This document shows, piece by piece, positions 19,242 to 28,664 of a stretch of DNA of 64,000 nt (its first letter is position 1; every line of letters begins with the position of its first letter). The stretch is from Stappia sediminis (lineage in GTDB: Bacteria; Pseudomonadota; Alphaproteobacteria; Rhizobiales; Stappiaceae), in contig NZ_WUMV01000003.1 of the NCBI RefSeq assembly GCF_009826895.1, forward strand, positions 823,501 through 887,500, in the 5' to 3' direction. The notes beneath the pieces are model-generated. The model did not search any database and was not told where the DNA came from. It saw nothing but the letters and a program-made list of their open reading frames with translations. The translations under genes and the position numbers were made by a program.

Positions 19242-20015
19242 CTACTGCCCGGATGCGCGCAGGATATCGTCAAGGGCCGGCATGCTGGCGATTACGGCAA
19301 GCGCGATCAGCGAGTAGGCGACGGCACGGTAGATCTTCGGATCGGCCTTGCCGAAGCCGCGCGATCCCAGATAGATCGCGAACCCGTATACCGGCACCGC
19401 AAGCACCAGCAGCCTCAAGACGTCGCTTGTGAAGAAACCGCTCACTGCATAGGCAACGTAGGTCATCACGCTTGCGAGCGCGAAGAACACCATAAGATTG
19501 GCGCGGATGATGAAGTGCGGTTCCGGGCCCGACAGCCAAAACGCCACCATCGGTGGACCGGCAAGCTGGCTGACCCCTCCCAGAAAGCCGGAGCTGACGC
19601 CGACGCCGAACGAGATGGGCGCTGTCGGCGTGCCCTTGTAGCGCCAGCCTGACAGAAGAAGCGCCAGAAGCATGGCGGCGATGATCGTGATCGCCCAGCG
19701 CAGCGCCAGCGTATCGGCTACGGCCAGGACATAGGCGCCGGCCGGAACGAAAAACGCCGCGCCGATAACGGCGGGCAGTACGGTCTTCCAGTTGCAGATC
19801 CTCACGGAACGCATGACGATCGGCAGCGTTATGAGACTGTCGATGACGAGGAGCATTGCCGCCGCGAGGCGTGGATCCACCGTCGTCGACGCGATCGGCA
19901 TGATAATCATTCCCGCACCGAAGCCTGAAAAGCCACGCACGACTCCGCCGACGGCAATCGCGGAAATGACGATGAAAATGCCGAGCCCGTCGAGCTTGCC
20001 GAAAAAGGCGGACAT
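19242..20015 (-). CDS. TauE/SafE (TSUP) family membrane permease
   Basis: A 257-residue protein with about eight hydrophobic helices and the family motif GGVVRGFSGFGAGMIIMP near residue 24, repeated in degenerate form near 145 (VGVSSGFLGGVSQLAG). TSUP proteins export sulfite, sulfoacetate or related anions across the inner membrane. The substrate cannot be inferred from its neighbours: it is convergent with the globin receptor and divergent from ruvC. Confidence 0.85.
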   Translation of the reverse strand: MSAFFGKLDGLGIFIVISAIAVGGVVRGFSGFGAGMIIMPIASTTVDPRLAAAMLLVIDSLITLPIVMRSVRICNWKTVLPAVIGAAFFVPAGAYVLAVADTLALRWAITIIAAMLLALLLSGWRYKGTPTAPISFGVGVSSGFLGGVSQLAGPPMVAFWLSGPEPHFIIRANLMVFFALASVMTYVAYAVSGFFTSDVLRLLVLAVPVYGFAIYLGSRGFGKADPKIYRAVAYSLIALAVIASMPALDDILRASGQ

Positions 20016-20141
20016 GAAAAGCCTTGTCTTGGACGCGCCACCGTGAAGTAGGCTTTCACAGGGTCGAAAACGGGGGATTTGAGTGAGGTTAGCTACGAGT
20101 TGGCTGGCGTCAAAGGCAATTTGGCGTTACCGCTTTGTTCT

Positions 20142-20663
20142 ATGGATCACGCGATTCGCATACTCGGTATCGACCCGGGCCTCCGCCGGACCGGCTGGGG
20201 CGTGATCGAGACTATCGGCAACCGCCTCTCCTTTGTATCGTCCGGCACGGTAACTTCCGACAATCGCCGCGACCTCGCGGATCGCCTGCGCCAGCTTCAT
20301 GATGGGCTGAAGGAGGTGATCGACAGGCACGATCCGGATGAAACGGCCGTCGAACTCACCTTCGTCAACAAGGATGCCGGGGCGACGCTTAAGCTCGGCC
20401 AGGCGCGCGGCGTCGCCATGCTCGTTCCCGCGCTTTACGGGCTCAATGTCTGTGAATATGCGCCGAACCTCGTAAAGAAGACGGTCGTCGGCACGGGGCA
20501 TGCCGAAAAGGAGCAGATCCGCACCATGGTGAAGGTGCTGATGCCGAAAGCCACCTTCAATTCGGACGACGCGGCGGATGCGCTCGCCATCGCGATCTGC
20601 CACGCGCAGCATCGCAACGTGCCGGCGGCAAGGCTCAGGCAGGCGGGAGCGCTTCCCTCATGA
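20142..20663 (+). CDS. ruvC: Holliday junction resolvase RuvC
   Basis: A 173-residue endonuclease that resolves Holliday junctions with RuvAB. Catalytic acidic residues are in the N-terminal [14 protein letters not shown] (Asp11), [20 protein letters not shown] near residue 70, and [14 protein letters not shown] near 145. I chose ATG 20142, which gives the family length; a TTG at 20079 would add 21 unconserved residues. Its stop overlaps the ruvA start by four bases. Confidence 0.95.
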   Translation: MDHAIRILGIDPGLRRTGWGVIETIGNRLSFVSSGTVTSDNRRDLADRLRQLHDGLKEVIDRHDPDETAVELTFVNKDAGATLKLGQARGVAMLVPALYGLNVCEYAPNLVKKTVVGTGHAEKEQIRTMVKVLMPKATFNSDDAADALAIAICHAQHRNVPAARLRQAGALPS

Positions 20664-21277
20664 TCGGCAAGCTCAAGGGCACCGTCGACAGCTATGGCGA
20701 GGATCATCTCATCCTCGACGTGCATGGCGTCGGTTATCAGGTCTATTGCCCGTCGCGCACGTTGCAGACGCTGCCCGGCACTGGCGAGGCCGCGGTCTTG
20801 TTCATCGAAACCATGGTGCGTGAGGATCTGATCCGCCTTTACGGCTTCGCAGCCGAGGCGGAGCGCGAATGGTTCCGCCTGCTCATGACGGTGCAGGGCG
20901 TGGGCGCAAAGGTGGCGCTTGGCGTCCTGGGGGTCCTGAAAGCCTCGGAAATCGCCAACGCGATCGCGCTTGGCGACAAGACGACGATTTCCCGCGCGCC
21001 GGGCGTCGGCAAGCGCGTGGCCGAGCGCATAATTTCCGAACTCAAGGAAAAGACGCCGTCGCTTGCGATCGCCGAGTCCGGGATTTCGGTGCTAGCGCCG
21101 GATGAAAATGCGTCCTCGGCTCCGGATTCGGTTCGCGACGCGGTTTCTGCCCTCGTCAATCTGGGATATTCCCAGATCCAGGCGACGAATGCGGTCGCCA
21201 AGGCGCTTGCTTCCGCCGGTAACGGCGCGGGTGCCGAAACGCTGATCCGCCAGGGCCTCAAGGAGCTTTCGACATGA
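20660..21277 (+). CDS. ruvA: Holliday junction branch migration protein RuvA
   Basis: A 205-residue protein. The N-terminal OB-fold starts [31 protein letters not shown]; two helix-hairpin-helix motifs ([25 protein letters not shown]) bind junction DNA; and a C-terminal domain contacts RuvB. It overlaps ruvC and ruvB by ATGA on each side, so the three are translationally coupled in the order C-A-B. Confidence 0.96.
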   Translation: MIGKLKGTVDSYGEDHLILDVHGVGYQVYCPSRTLQTLPGTGEAAVLFIETMVREDLIRLYGFAAEAEREWFRLLMTVQGVGAKVALGVLGVLKASEIANAIALGDKTTISRAPGVGKRVAERIISELKEKTPSLAIAESGISVLAPDENASSAPDSVRDAVSALVNLGYSQIQATNAVAKALASAGNGAGAETLIRQGLKELST

Positions 21278-22314
21278 CCGGCGAGGAACGCCTCGTCAGC
21301 CCTGAAATTCGCGGCGATGAGATCGACACCAGCATGCGCCCGCAGGCGCTTGACGAATTCATCGGCCAGAAGCTGGCGCGCGCCAATCTCAAGATTTTCA
21401 TCGAGGCGGCCAAGGCGCGGGGCGAGGCGCTCGACCATGTGCTTTTCGTGGGTCCTCCGGGGCTTGGCAAGACGACTCTCGCTCAGATCATGGCGCGCGA
21501 GCTTGGCGTCAACTTCCGCGCGACCTCGGGCCCGGTGATCGCCAAGGCGGGCGACCTTGCGGCGCTGCTGACGAACCTTGAAGAGCGCGACGTCCTCTTC
21601 ATCGATGAAATCCATCGCCTCAATCCGGCGGTGGAGGAAGTGCTCTATCCGGCGATGGAGGATTTCCAGCTCGATCTGATCATTGGCGAGGGGCCGGCGG
21701 CGCGCTCGGTGAAGATCGATCTGGCGAAGTTCACCCTTGTCGCCGCCACGACGCGGCTCGGCCTTTTGACGACGCCGTTGCGCGATCGTTTCGGCATTCC
21801 CGTGCGCCTTCAGTTCTACACGACGGAGGAACTGGAGTTCATCGTGCGCCGTGGCGCGCGCATTCTGGGCCTTTCCATGACCGACGACGGCGCGTCGGAG
21901 ATCGCCAAACGATCGCGCGGGACGCCCAGGATCGCCGGGCGTCTTCTGCGGCGCGTGCGCGATTTCGCGATCGTTGCGGGCGACGGCCAGGTGACGGCGA
22001 AAATCGCCGATCGCGCGCTGACGCAGCTTGAGGTCGATGCCGCCGGCCTCGATCAGCTCGACCGGAGGTATCTGACCCAGATCGCGGTCAATTTCGGCGG
22101 CGGTCCCGTCGGCATCGAGACGATCGCGGCAGCGCTATCGGAGCCGCGCGACGCGATCGAGGAGATCGTCGAGCCCTATCTCATCCAGAACGGTTACCTG
22201 CAGAGGACCCCGCGCGGGCGCATTCTCACGGCACTGGCGTTCAGGCATCTTGGCCTTAGCCCGCCGCAGGCTGCGGATCTGCCGCAGATGGGGCTGTTCG
22301 CCGATGAGGAGTGA
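21274..22314 (+). CDS. ruvB: Holliday junction branch migration ATPase RuvB
   Basis: A 346-residue AAA+ helicase motor. Walker [13 protein letters not shown] near residue 63, Walker [13 protein letters not shown] near 109, sensor 1 [12 protein letters not shown] near 155, arginine finger region PLRDRFGI, and a C-terminal winged helix ending HLGLSPPQ are all present. It drives branch migration with RuvA. Its end overlaps the start of ybgC by eleven bases. Confidence 0.97.
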   Translation: MTGEERLVSPEIRGDEIDTSMRPQALDEFIGQKLARANLKIFIEAAKARGEALDHVLFVGPPGLGKTTLAQIMARELGVNFRATSGPVIAKAGDLAALLTNLEERDVLFIDEIHRLNPAVEEVLYPAMEDFQLDLIIGEGPAARSVKIDLAKFTLVAATTRLGLLTTPLRDRFGIPVRLQFYTTEELEFIVRRGARILGLSMTDDGASEIAKRSRGTPRIAGRLLRRVRDFAIVAGDGQVTAKIADRALTQLEVDAAGLDQLDRRYLTQIAVNFGGGPVGIETIAAALSEPRDAIEEIVEPYLIQNGYLQRTPRGRILTALAFRHLGLSPPQAADLPQMGLFADEE

Positions 22315-22771
22315 GGAAAAGGGCGGTTCAGACTGGCCGGATCTTGCCGGGCGGCTAACCGATCATGGCCACATCCTGCCCGTTCGCGTTTACTACGAGG
22401 ACACGGATTTTACCGGCATCGTCTACCATGCGGCATACCTCAAGTTCATGGAACGCGGACGGTCCGACTTCCTGAGACTTTGCGGCATTCACCACCGCGA
22501 ACTGGAAGCCGGGCATTATGGCGAGGCGCTCGTCTTCGCCGTTCGCCACATGGAGCTGGACTTCCTCAAATCCGCGCGTATCGACGATGTTCTCGAAATC
22601 GTGACGACTTGCGAGGAAGCGCGGGGCGCGCGCCTGAGGCTCGCGCAGTCCGTACGACGGCAGAATGAAGTTCTCCTGTCGGCCCGTGTCGAGATCGCTG
22701 TCATTTCGCGTGAGGGCAAGCCTCGCCGCCTGCCCCGGGACCTCGCCATGCGGCTTTCCGCCGCAACTTGA
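22304..22771 (+). CDS. ybgC: YbgC-type acyl-CoA thioesterase
   Basis: A 155-residue hot-dog-fold thioesterase with the active-site motif [24 protein letters not shown] near residue 32, where the second Asp is catalytic in the family. It hydrolyses acyl-CoA and is tied to the Tol-Pal system in many proteobacteria. The chosen ATG lies inside the ruvB end. The tol genes start 427 bases downstream after a repeat-rich spacer, so ybgC here is transcribed with ruv rather than tol. Confidence 0.9.
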   Translation: MRSEEKGGSDWPDLAGRLTDHGHILPVRVYYEDTDFTGIVYHAAYLKFMERGRSDFLRLCGIHHRELEAGHYGEALVFAVRHMELDFLKSARIDDVLEIVTTCEEARGARLRLAQSVRRQNEVLLSARVEIAVISREGKPRRLPRDLAMRLSAAT

Positions 22772-23198
22772 AAACCGGGGCTTTCACGCATCACGAAAAT
22801 ATTGCCATCGCAAGTCGGACGGCTTGAGCGTTGCCGTTTGCAACACTGTTGCAACGCATGGTCATGATCACGCCAAGTTTTGTTTGATTTTAACGCGTCC
22901 GTAACCTTAACGGGCTCCTAATCGCCACGTTTGACAAGCATGGCGAAGTCCCAGTTTCGCCATCATCAAGCGTCACTAGAGCGTTCTGTCTTTTGAGGAA
23001 TGCGGACAAAAAGCTCTAGCACTTTGAAAGTGAAGAACTTTCCTGCTTTCAGGCAGGTCCACCTGAATGCAGATGAACCCGGAACGTCGAAATCCGGACA
23101 CGGCTCAAGGCCATGACCGCGTGTCCGACCGGCGGATATTGGATGTGAAACGGAACAGGCCGTCGCTTCGTATCGGCTGGATAGAGGTTCGAGACTAG
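22772..23198. other. Structured spacer between ybgC and tolQ
   Basis: This 427-base gap has no gene. It holds an 8-bp hairpin (ATGGCGAA 22940-22947 with TTCGCCAT 22956-22963), the CTAGAGC-ended repeat at 22976-23019, and an adjoining CACTTTGAAAGTG palindrome at 23020-23032. It must also contain the tol operon promoter. An AT-rich patch with several TTAA half-sites lies at about 22890-22920. Confidence 0.6.
22976..23019. repeat. CTAGAGC-ended palindromic repeat upstream of tolQ
   Basis: CTAGAGC at 22976-22982 is inverted as GCTCTAG at 23013-23019, with an inner CTTTTG/CAAAAAG pairing. The same seven-base ends bound the longer element at 56052-56169, which suggests one family of short palindromic elements. 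Confidence 0.6.
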
Positions 23199-23912
23199 AT
23201 GATATCTGAAGCTCTCGCGCAAACGACCGTGGCTGCGGCAGAAAGCGACTTTTCGTTCCTGTCGCTGTTCTTTCAGGCGCACATTGTCGTCAAGCTTGTA
23301 ATGATCGGGCTCCTCGCCGCATCGGTGTGGTGCTGGGCGATCATATTCGACAAGTGGTTTCTCTACGCGCGCACCAAACGGCAGATGAACCGTTTCGAGA
23401 CGGTGTTCTGGTCCGGCCAGTCGCTTGAGGAACTCTACCGCACGCTGTCCAACCGGGCGAACCATTCCATGGCGGCGCTGTTCGTGGCGGCGATGCGTGA
23501 ATGGAAGCGCAGCCATGAAGGCGCTAAGCCCGCCCTGCACAGCCTTCAGCAGCGCATCGACCGGGTCATGGACGTGACGATCTCGCGCGAGCAGGAGCGG
23601 CTGGAGCGTCGGCTTCTGGTGCTTGCGACGGTCGGCGCGGCAGCGCCCTTCATCGGGCTGTTCGGCACGGTCTGGGGCATCATGACCGCATTCCAGGCGA
23701 TCGCGGCATCCAAGAACACCAATCTTGCGGTCGTCGCGCCGGGCATCGCGGAGGCTCTCTTTGCCACCGCGCTTGGCCTTCTCGCCGCGATTCCCGCCGT
23801 CATCGCCTACAACAAGCTTTCGGCCGACGCGAACAAGCTCAGCGGGCGGATGGAAGGCTTTGCCGACGAGTTTTCGGCCATTTTGTCGCGTCAGATCGAT
23901 GAGAGGCTTTGA
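23199..23912 (+). CDS. tolQ: Tol-Pal system protein TolQ
   Basis: A 237-residue inner membrane protein with three membrane helices at about 28-48, 143-165 and 178-198. The channel motif AAPFIGLFGTVWGIMTAFQAIA lies in the second and EALFATALGLLAAIPAVIAYN in the third. TolQ and TolR form the proton channel that energises TolA during division. It is the first gene of tolQRAB-pal-cpoB and three bases from tolR. Confidence 0.95.
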   Translation: MISEALAQTTVAAAESDFSFLSLFFQAHIVVKLVMIGLLAASVWCWAIIFDKWFLYARTKRQMNRFETVFWSGQSLEELYRTLSNRANHSMAALFVAAMREWKRSHEGAKPALHSLQQRIDRVMDVTISREQERLERRLLVLATVGAAAPFIGLFGTVWGIMTAFQAIAASKNTNLAVVAPGIAEALFATALGLLAAIPAVIAYNKLSADANKLSGRMEGFADEFSAILSRQIDERL

Positions 23913-23915
23913 TCG

Positions 23916-24365
23916 ATGGCCATGCAGGTAAACGGGGCCGGCTCGGCCGGCGGACGCAGGCGTGGCGGGCGGCGCCATTCGAAGCCGCTCAGCGAGATCA
24001 ACGTCACGCCGTTCGTCGATGTCATGCTCGTGCTTCTCATCATCTTCATGGTTGCGGCCCCGCTCCTTACCGTGGGCGTGCCGATCGACCTGCCGGAATC
24101 GCAGGCGAAACCGCTTGAAGGCGACAAGGAGCCGATAACAATTTCGGTGACATCCGCCGGCGAGGTCTTCATTCAGGACACCGAAATCGCGCCGGAAGAA
24201 GTCGTGGCCAAACTTGAGGCGATTGCCGCCAACGGCTACGACGAGCGCATTTTCGTCCGCGGCGACCAAGACGCCGATTATGGCACCATCATGCGCGTGA
24301 TGGGACGCATCAATGCCGCTGGCTACAAGCGCCTTGGTCTCGTCACGCTGGAGGAGCAGAACTAG
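23916..24365 (+). CDS. tolR: Tol-Pal system protein TolR
   Basis: A 149-residue protein with one membrane helix. NVTPFVDVMLVLLIIFMVAAPLLTVGVPIDLP near residue 30 contains the conserved proton-carrying Asp in FVDVMLVL. The C-terminal half is the periplasmic ExbD/TolR domain that contacts peptidoglycan. Its N terminus is unusually basic and Gly-rich (GGRRRGGRRH). Confidence 0.95.
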   Translation: MAMQVNGAGSAGGRRRGGRRHSKPLSEINVTPFVDVMLVLLIIFMVAAPLLTVGVPIDLPESQAKPLEGDKEPITISVTSAGEVFIQDTEIAPEEVVAKLEAIAANGYDERIFVRGDQDADYGTIMRVMGRINAAGYKRLGLVTLEEQN

Positions 24366-24369
24366 GCAT

Positions 24370-25353
24370 ATGCGCGTCGGGCTCATCGCCTCCACTGCTG
24401 GCCATCTGGCCATTTTGGTCTGGGGAGTGATCTCCTTTCCGGACGCGCGCCCGTTCGACGTGCCGCCGGTGGACAGCCTGCCGGTGGAACTGGTCCCGAT
24501 TTCCGAGCTGACGAAGCTGCGGGTGGGCGAAAAAACGGCAGAACTGCGCGAGGAAGAGGCCCCGAAACCGACGGAGAAGAAGGCCGAGGAGCCGCCGGTC
24601 CCCGATGCCAAGACGGGCGATGCCAAGGCCGAACAGCCTACGCCGGCGACGAAGAAGGCAACGGCGCAGCCGGCCGAGGCGACGCCAGCGCCGACGCCGC
24701 CTCCCGCGCCTGCGCCGGAGCCGCCGGCTCCGGAAAAAACGGCGGAACCCGCCCCGGCACCGCCCGCGCCTCAGCCTGACAAGGCGCCGGAGCCTGTGCC
24801 CGAGAAAGCGGAGGAGCCGAAAAAGGTTGCCGAAGCGCCGCCGGTCAACGTCAAGCCGCGCTCCAAACCCACGCCGCCGCCGAAGGTGCAGCAGACCGCA
24901 CAAAGGCGCGAGCCCGAGAAGAAGCAGGACGACTTCAATCCCAACCAGATCGCAGCGCTTTTGAACAAGGTAGATGCGTCGGGCGGGGGAACGCAGTCCT
25001 CCTCGACACCGGCATCGCTTGGCAGCGAAAAGGGCCAGTCGAACGTGCAGATGTCGCAGTCCGAGCTTGATGCATTGCGCAGCCAGATCGCCAGGTGCTG
25101 GAACCCGCCGATCGGCGCAGCCGGCGCGGATGATCTGAATGTGCGCCTGAAAGTGTCTCTCACGCCGGGCGGCGATGTCGACCTGTCGCCCCAGGTCCTT
25201 AATTCCAGCGGCAATCCGTCTTTCAACGTCGCGGCGGAAAGCGCGCGGCGGGCTGTCCTTCGCTGTGCTCCCTACTCGCTCCCGACGGCCAAATACGAGG
25301 CCTGGCGGGAGGTCATCATCAATTTCGACCCGCGCGAACTGCTCGGCGGGTGA
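24370..25353 (+). CDS. tolA: Tol-Pal system protein TolA
   Basis: A 327-residue protein. A single N-terminal membrane helix (LIASTAGHLAILVWGVISF) is followed by a very Pro/Ala/Glu/Lys-rich spacer (about 45-205) spanning the periplasm. A C-terminal TolA/TonB-like domain (about 230-327) starts LDALRSQIARCWNPP and ends in an FDPRELLGG tail. I chose ATG 24370, five bases after the tolR stop, because MRVGLIAS is the natural N terminus. Long polyproline runs make this protein a likely client of EF-P, encoded in the same window. Confidence 0.92.
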   Translation: MRVGLIASTAGHLAILVWGVISFPDARPFDVPPVDSLPVELVPISELTKLRVGEKTAELREEEAPKPTEKKAEEPPVPDAKTGDAKAEQPTPATKKATAQPAEATPAPTPPPAPAPEPPAPEKTAEPAPAPPAPQPDKAPEPVPEKAEEPKKVAEAPPVNVKPRSKPTPPPKVQQTAQRREPEKKQDDFNPNQIAALLNKVDASGGGTQSSSTPASLGSEKGQSNVQMSQSELDALRSQIARCWNPPIGAAGADDLNVRLKVSLTPGGDVDLSPQVLNSSGNPSFNVAAESARRAVLRCAPYSLPTAKYEAWREVIINFDPRELLGG

Positions 25354-25437
25354 GGTATCTCGCAAATGAGATCAGAAATTCGCTTCATGAGGGCTTTGCC
25401 CGTGAGACGTATCCAGAACGGAGAGGAGTCTCGTTCC

Positions 25438-26790
25438 ATGTTTTCAACGGTGGCTTCGCGCCTGAGTGCTTTGGCCAGGTCAACCGGTAGCGCCTTGGCG
25501 TGTGTTGTCGTGCTCGTTGCAATCTTTGCCTCGGCGCCGGCGCATGCGCTGGTGGAAATCGATGTGACGCAGGGTAATGTCGAACCTCTGCCGATCGCCA
25601 TTCCCGACTTCAGCGGCCCCGGCGGCGATGCCGAGGTCGCGAAGGACGTTTCCGCGGTGATTTCGGCCGACCTCAGGCGCTCGGGCCTCTTCCGCCCGCT
25701 CGATCCGGCAAGCTTCATCGAGCAGAACGTGAATGTCGGCACGCCGCCGCAATTCGGCTCCTGGCGCCCGATCGGCGCACAGGCTCTTGTCGTCGGTTCG
25801 GTGACCCGGCAAGGCGATGGCCGCTTGCGGGCGGAATTCCGCCTTTGGGATGTTTTCGCCGGAGAGCAGATGCTGGGACAGCAGTTCTTCACCACGCCGG
25901 ACAACTGGCGGCGGCTGGCGCACATTATCGCCGATGCGGTCTATGAGCGCCTGACCGGCGAAAAAGGCTATTTCGATACGCGCATCGTCTTCGTGTCGGA
26001 GTCCGGACCGAAGGACCAGCGCGTCAAGCGGCTGGCCATCATGGATCAGGACGGCGCGAACGTGCGCTACCTGACGCGTGGAGACTCGCTCGTCCTGACG
26101 CCCCGGTTTTCGCCGACGCGGCAGGAGGTCACTTATATGGCCTACTCCGATGAGGCGCCGCGTGTTTACCTTCTCAACATCGAGACGGGCCAGCGCGAGG
26201 TCGTCGGCAATTTCCCGGGCATGACCTTCGCACCGCGGTTTTCGCCCGACGGGCAAAAGGTCGTCATGAGCCTTCAGCAGGGCGGCAATTCCAACATCTA
26301 CGTGATGGATCTGCGCTCGCGGCGGACGACGCGGCTGACGAATTCGCCCGCGATCGACACAAGCCCGTCCTACGCGCCGGACGGCTCGCGGGTCGTATTC
26401 GAGTCCGACCGTGGCGGATCGCAGCAGCTTTACGTGATGAACGCCGACGGTTCCGGCGCGGAGCGGATCAGTTTCGGCCCGGGCCGCTATTCGACGCCCG
26501 TCTGGTCCCCGCGCGGCGATCTGATCGCTTTCACGAAAATGCATCAGGGCCGTTTCATGATCGGCGTGATGAGGCCCGACGGACAGGGTGAGCGCATCCT
26601 GACGGAAGGCTATCACAACGAAGGTCCGGCATGGTCGCCCAACGGCCGCGTGCTGGTGTTCTTCCGCGATACGCCGGGGGCTAGCGGCGGGCCGCAGCTT
26701 TGGACGGTCGACCTGACAGGATACAACGAACAAAGGGTGCCGACGGAAGGTTTCGCCTCCGACCCGGCGTGGTCGCCTTCGCTGGACTGA
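25438..26790 (+). CDS. tolB: Tol-Pal system periplasmic protein TolB
   Basis: A 450-residue periplasmic protein: signal peptide ending ASAPAHA near residue 37, an N-terminal TolB domain (about 40-170), and a six-bladed beta propeller with recurring [22 protein letters not shown] and WSPNGRV motifs. TolB binds Pal and TolA. I chose ATG 25438, nine bases after GGAGAGGAG; a start at 25366 would extend the protein before a clear signal peptide. Confidence 0.95.
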   Translation: MFSTVASRLSALARSTGSALACVVVLVAIFASAPAHALVEIDVTQGNVEPLPIAIPDFSGPGGDAEVAKDVSAVISADLRRSGLFRPLDPASFIEQNVNVGTPPQFGSWRPIGAQALVVGSVTRQGDGRLRAEFRLWDVFAGEQMLGQQFFTTPDNWRRLAHIIADAVYERLTGEKGYFDTRIVFVSESGPKDQRVKRLAIMDQDGANVRYLTRGDSLVLTPRFSPTRQEVTYMAYSDEAPRVYLLNIETGQREVVGNFPGMTFAPRFSPDGQKVVMSLQQGGNSNIYVMDLRSRRTTRLTNSPAIDTSPSYAPDGSRVVFESDRGGSQQLYVMNADGSGAERISFGPGRYSTPVWSPRGDLIAFTKMHQGRFMIGVMRPDGQGERILTEGYHNEGPAWSPNGRVLVFFRDTPGASGGPQLWTVDLTGYNEQRVPTEGFASDPAWSPSLD

Positions 26791-26944
26791 GCGGGAAGGG
26801 CAGGTCCGACGGTTTGGCGCAGCGGTGATTTACGGTTTGGAAGTAACGAAATGTTCACCATGATTGCAAACCGCGATTTAACCAACTTTGGCTATCAACG
26901 GTTTACCCTGTCGGGGCACGGTGGGGAGCAGGAGTAAGGGATTT

Positions 26945-27430
26945 ATGATGCAGATGGGGATGGTTGCCCGCGGCTTTCGGTTTGCTGCGATCGTGGCAAC
27001 GGTTTTGACACTCGCAGCTTGCGCCCAGACGAAGACGGATGGTCTGACAGGCAATGCGACGCCCGGCTCGGGGCAGGATTTCGTGGTCAACGTAGGCGAC
27101 CGCGTCTTCTTCTCCGAAGACCAGTCGACGTTGTCGGCGCAGGCGCGTTCGACGCTCGACAAACAGGCGCAGTGGCTCAACAAGTACTCGCGGTACACCG
27201 TGACCATCGAAGGTCATGCCGATGAGCGCGGCACCCGCCAGTACAACATTGCGCTCGGCGCCCGCCGAGCGAATGCCGTGCGCGACTATCTGGTCGCCAA
27301 GGGAATATCGGACTCGCGCCTCAGGACGATCTCCTACGGCAAGGAACGTCCGGTGGCGGTCTGCAACGACGAGTCCTGCTGGACGCAGAACCGGCGTGCC
27401 GTCACGGTGCTGAACAACGCCGGCAGCTGA
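26945..27430 (+). CDS. pal: Peptidoglycan-associated lipoprotein Pal
   Basis: A 161-residue lipoprotein. The lipobox LTLAAC places the lipid-modified Cys at residue 26. The C-terminal OmpA-like domain carries TVTIEGHADERGTRQYNIALGARRA, the peptidoglycan-binding site. AGGAG at 26930-26934 supports ATG 26945. It lies 154 bases after tolB, with AT-rich DNA between, so pal may have an extra promoter. A terminator follows. Confidence 0.95.
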   Translation: MMQMGMVARGFRFAAIVATVLTLAACAQTKTDGLTGNATPGSGQDFVVNVGDRVFFSEDQSTLSAQARSTLDKQAQWLNKYSRYTVTIEGHADERGTRQYNIALGARRANAVRDYLVAKGISDSRLRTISYGKERPVAVCNDESCWTQNRRAVTVLNNAGS

Positions 27431-27452
27431 CCGATATCATTTGCCATGCCCG

Positions 27453-27485
27453 AAAGGCCGGCCACATTTATGTGCGCCGGCTTTT
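27453..27485 (+). terminator. Intrinsic terminator after pal
   Basis: A stem AAAGGCCGGC with GCCGGCTTTT, extended inward by CACA/TGTG around TTTA, lies 23 bases past the pal stop and runs into a T run. It separates pal from cpoB, which therefore needs its own promoter. Confidence 0.8.
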
Positions 27486-27683
27486 CGTGATTCCAAGCGT
27501 CAAAATTTCGTCCAAGTCAAAGCGCCACTTGCCCCGGCGTCGGGCGGGCATGCCGGACAGGCTCGTCCGAATTGTCAATTGTCTTTTCGCAACCGGGTAT
27601 CGATATGAAGGGCCGTGACCTAGGACGGCTGATGCTATAAACCCAGCGAATGACCGGAACCCGGAACGGGCCGGAGGAGGTGG

Positions 27684-28664
27684 ATGATCGACGTGAAACG
27701 AATTTTCGTTTGCTTGACCCTGGCAATCATGCTTGCCGGCTGGCCGCAGGCCGGCTCGGCACAGCTTTTCGGGTCATCGAAGAAGGATGCCGAAACGGTC
27801 GCGCGTTTGAACCAGCTGGAAGAGAACATGCGGGCGCTGACGGGTCAGATCGAGGAATTGAACCATCAGATCCGCGTTCTTCAGGACCAGATAAGGCGAA
27901 TGCAGGAAGATACGGAGTATCGCCTGCAGCAGCTTGAGGGCGGCGCGCCGCGCCAGCGCTCGGACGCCGCGCCGGTCGGACAAGGAGCCGCGCAAGGCGG
28001 CACCTTGCGTGGCAGCGAGCCTCAGGTTCTAGGAACGTTGAACGAAAGCTACGGCCCGGCGAGCGGCGCCGACGTGCAGGCTCAGGGCTCCGGCGATGCC
28101 GAATTCGGCGCGGATGGCGGCTACTCGAGCGGCAGCGGCCCGCTTGACCTTTCTGCACTGGCGAGAGGGCTTGAAAACCCAGGTTCGGATTCCGGGGCGG
28201 ATCCTGGTTCGCAGCCGCCGGGCGTAGGCAGCGGCCAGGACCCGATAGGCGATCAGGTCGCCGCGCTTGAACCATCCGGGGATCCGCAGGCGACCTATAA
28301 CGTGGCGTATGACGCCATTCTTTCCGGCGACTATCGCGGTGCCGAAACGGGTTTCATGCGGTTTCTCGCCGATTTTCCGGATCACAGCCTGGCCGGCAAC
28401 GCCCAGTTCTGGCTGGGTGAAAGCTATTACGCGCAAGGGCGGTATCGTGACGCGGCGGATGCCTTCCTCAAAAGCTACACGGATTATCCCGATGGCCAGA
28501 AGGCCACTGACAGCCTGCTGAAGCTTGGGCTTTCGCTGGAAGGGATCGGCGAAAGGGATGCTGCCTGCGCGACGTTTTCGGAGCTTCTGGCGAAATACCC
28601 CAACGCCCCGGCGACCGTCCGTTCCGAAGCACAGGCCGAACAGCAGCGTGTCGGATGCAGTTGA
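27684..28664 (+). CDS. cpoB: Tol-Pal associated coordinator CpoB (YbgF)
   Basis: A 326-residue periplasmic protein: signal peptide ending AGSA near residue 30, a short coiled coil (about 40-85) for trimerisation, a Gly/Ser/Asp-rich linker (about 90-195), and a C-terminal TPR domain (about 205-326) with the repeated GDYRGAETGFMRFLADFPDHSLAGNAQFWLGESYY pattern. CpoB links Tol-Pal to cell-wall synthesis. GGAGGAGG lies a few bases before the ATG. The stop overlaps tilS by seventeen bases. Confidence 0.9.
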   Translation: MIDVKRIFVCLTLAIMLAGWPQAGSAQLFGSSKKDAETVARLNQLEENMRALTGQIEELNHQIRVLQDQIRRMQEDTEYRLQQLEGGAPRQRSDAAPVGQGAAQGGTLRGSEPQVLGTLNESYGPASGADVQAQGSGDAEFGADGGYSSGSGPLDLSALARGLENPGSDSGADPGSQPPGVGSGQDPIGDQVAALEPSGDPQATYNVAYDAILSGDYRGAETGFMRFLADFPDHSLAGNAQFWLGESYYAQGRYRDAADAFLKSYTDYPDGQKATDSLLKLGLSLEGIGERDAACATFSELLAKYPNAPATVRSEAQAEQQRVGCS

